A DNA stretch of 15,802 nucleotides from CAHJXF01 sp964657795 (GTDB lineage Bacteria; Pseudomonadota; Gammaproteobacteria; Burkholderiales; Burkholderiaceae_D). The notes beneath the pieces were generated by a model. That model saw nothing but the letters and a program-made list of their open reading frames with translations. It did not search any database and had not been told where the DNA came from. The translations under genes were made by a program, and so were the position numbers. Every line of letters begins with the position of its first letter. Position 1 is the stretch's first letter. Positions 13,509 through 15,802 of this stretch are shown piece by piece. The DNA lies in NCBI GenBank assembly GCA_964657795.1, contig CAZZWS010000085.1, positions 1-15,802 of the forward strand, in the 5' to 3' direction.

Positions 13509-13526
13509 AACCAGTCAAACCAGTCG
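13509..13526. repeat. Tandem 9-bp repeat before the antitoxin gene (candidate operator)
   Basis: AACCAGTCA (13509-13517) is followed directly by AACCAGTCG (13518-13526). The repeat lies between the candidate -10 box and the Shine-Dalgarno GGAG at 13526-13529, that is at the predicted transcription start. Toxin-antitoxin operons are typically autorepressed by the antitoxin or the complex at such sites. The direct rather than inverted arrangement is unusual for a dimeric antitoxin, so the operator role is a guess. Confidence 0.4.
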
Positions 13527-13536
13527 GAGCCGAGTC

Positions 13537-13791
13537 ATGACCGAAACCGTTGGTGCTTTCGAGGCGAAGACGCATCTTTCGGAGCTGCTGCAGAAGGTGG
13601 AGGAAGGCGGTACGTTCGTCATCACGCGCCATGGCAAGCCTGTCGCCCAGCTGATCCCCATCGCCGACGTGACCAACGACGCTCGTCGCAAACGCGAGCG
13701 GGTGATCGACGGCATGCTGGAGATGCGGAAGAAACATTCGCTCGGCAAATTCACCGCGCGTGAGCTGATCGATCACGGCCGGAAGTATTGA
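13537..13791 (+). CDS. Type II antitoxin, Phd/YefM family
   Basis: This 84-residue protein has the Phd/YefM fold at residues 5-45: VGAFEAKTHLSELLQKVEEG, then FVITRHGKPVAQLIPI. The DNA-binding domain is N-terminal and the charged, probably disordered C-terminal half (about 46-84, rich in Arg, Lys and Glu) would wrap around the toxin. The ATG at 13537 has GGAG seven bases upstream. It precedes a PIN-domain toxin gene by nine bases, the usual antitoxin-first order, and very likely autoregulates the operon. Confidence 0.92.
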   Translation: MTETVGAFEAKTHLSELLQKVEEGGTFVITRHGKPVAQLIPIADVTNDARRKRERVIDGMLEMRKKHSLGKFTARELIDHGRKY

Positions 13792-13800
13792 CACCGAGGA

Positions 13801-14208
13801 ATGATGAAATTCGTGCTTGACGCTTCGGTTGCCCTGACGTTCGTACTGCCCGATGAAAGCGACGACGTTTCGCTTCGTGTTCTCGAAGCCTGTCGCGACG
13901 CCACGATCATCGTGCCCTCGATCTGGCGAGCCGAGGTTCTCAACGGCCTGCTGGGCGCCCAGCGTCGCAAGCGGGTCGGCGCGGACGGCGTCGAGGTGGC
14001 CATTGGTCTGATAGACGGGCTCGACACCGAAGTCGACGAGCGACCCATCGATATGATTGCGACCCATCGCCTTGCAGTCCGGCATCGGTTGACCATCTAC
14101 GACACGCTGTACCTGGACCTAGCGGCCCGTCACGGCATTGGCCTCGCCACGCACGACGCCGACCTGAAAAGAGCGGCTCGTGCGGCCAACGTCATGGTGC
14201 TCGCGTGA
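13801..14208 (+). CDS. vapC: VapC-like PIN-domain toxin
   Basis: This PIN-domain ribonuclease has 135 residues from ATG 13801, or 134 from ATG 13804. The acidic metal-binding residues are all present: D7 (FVLDASVAL), E45 (WRAEVLNGL), D101 (YDTLYLDLA) and D119 (ATHDADLKRAA), so the nuclease should be active. VapC enzymes cleave specific tRNAs or rRNA and stop translation. GAGGA at 13796-13800 abuts the first ATG, which favours 13804 as the real start with only three bases of spacing. It is part of a two-gene operon with the Phd/YefM-type antitoxin, and alaS begins 46 bases after its stop. Confidence 0.92.
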   Translation: MMKFVLDASVALTFVLPDESDDVSLRVLEACRDATIIVPSIWRAEVLNGLLGAQRRKRVGADGVEVAIGLIDGLDTEVDERPIDMIATHRLAVRHRLTIYDTLYLDLAARHGIGLATHDADLKRAARAANVMVLA

Positions 14209-14254
14209 TGGCCGAGTGCATGATCATTAAGTCTCAGTCATCAGGGAAGGCATT

Positions 14255-15802
<1,548 letters not shown>

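Noticed and set aside
9942..13526. Shared TCAACCAGT between the palindrome at 9942-9959 and the repeat before the antitoxin gene
   Set aside because: Nine shared bases in two regions of this size can occur by chance, and the symmetry of the two sites differs.

Overview
The window is GC-rich, densely packed chromosomal DNA. The gene families (aerobic benzoyl-CoA "box" genes, a CaiB-type CoA transferase, YadGH- and Ugp-like proteins), the AGAGAGGAGA-type ribosome binding site and the TTCCCGCGAAGGCGGGAA hairpin repeats suggest a betaproteobacterium, probably Burkholderiales or a relative. This is inferred from gene content alone, because there is no rRNA or other phylogenetic anchor except a partial alaS.

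Region 1 (1-3227, + strand) is the end of a box operon: the 3' end of boxC, then complete boxB (diiron benzoyl-CoA 2,3-epoxidase) and boxA (its ferredoxin/FAD reductase). BoxA passes NADPH electrons to BoxB, which epoxidises benzoyl-CoA; BoxC then opens the ring. Both spacers around boxB carry a pair of inverted 20-nt hairpin units, and both genes have near-identical 35-nt leaders. Region 2 (3238-3935, - strand) is a two-gene cassette, convergent with boxA: a four-helix membrane protein and a small XRE-type regulator joined by a GTG/TGA overlap, expressed from an AT-rich promoter with small palindromes. A 302-base gap upstream of it (3936-4237) holds that promoter and otherwise no gene.

Region 3 (4238-7869, + strand) has five closely spaced genes: a 2-hydroxychromene-2-carboxylate isomerase-like DsbA-fold protein, a RutE-like nitroreductase, a RimJ-like acetyltransferase and a YadG/YadH-like ABC-2 exporter. 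Region 4 (7898-9140, - strand) pairs a 2OG-Fe(II) dioxygenase of the free-amino-acid hydroxylase type with an AhpD-like protein. A nu-class-like glutathione transferase gene (9229-9948, +) diverges from them. It converges on a class III CoA transferase gene (9965-11221, -), with an 18-bp perfect palindrome over its stop codon.

Region 5 (11309-13496, + strand) has a UgpB-like glycerol-3-phosphate/glycerophosphodiester binding protein with an unusual lysine/alanine/proline tail, followed by the phosphodiesterase UgpQ; the permease and ATPase genes are not here. Region 6 (13537-14208) is a Phd/YefM-type antitoxin with a VapC-like PIN toxin. Its likely promoter lies in the end of ugpQ and a tandem 9-bp repeat lies at the likely transcription start. 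Region 7 (14255-15802) is the first 516 codons of alaS, starting at GTG 46 bases after the toxin gene.

I see no phage, transposase, CRISPR array, rRNA or tRNA gene. The least ordinary features are the hairpin repeats around boxB, the histone-like tail on the Ugp binding protein, the 2OG dioxygenase/AhpD-like pair, the membrane protein/XRE cassette, and the toxin-antitoxin module placed directly before alaS.
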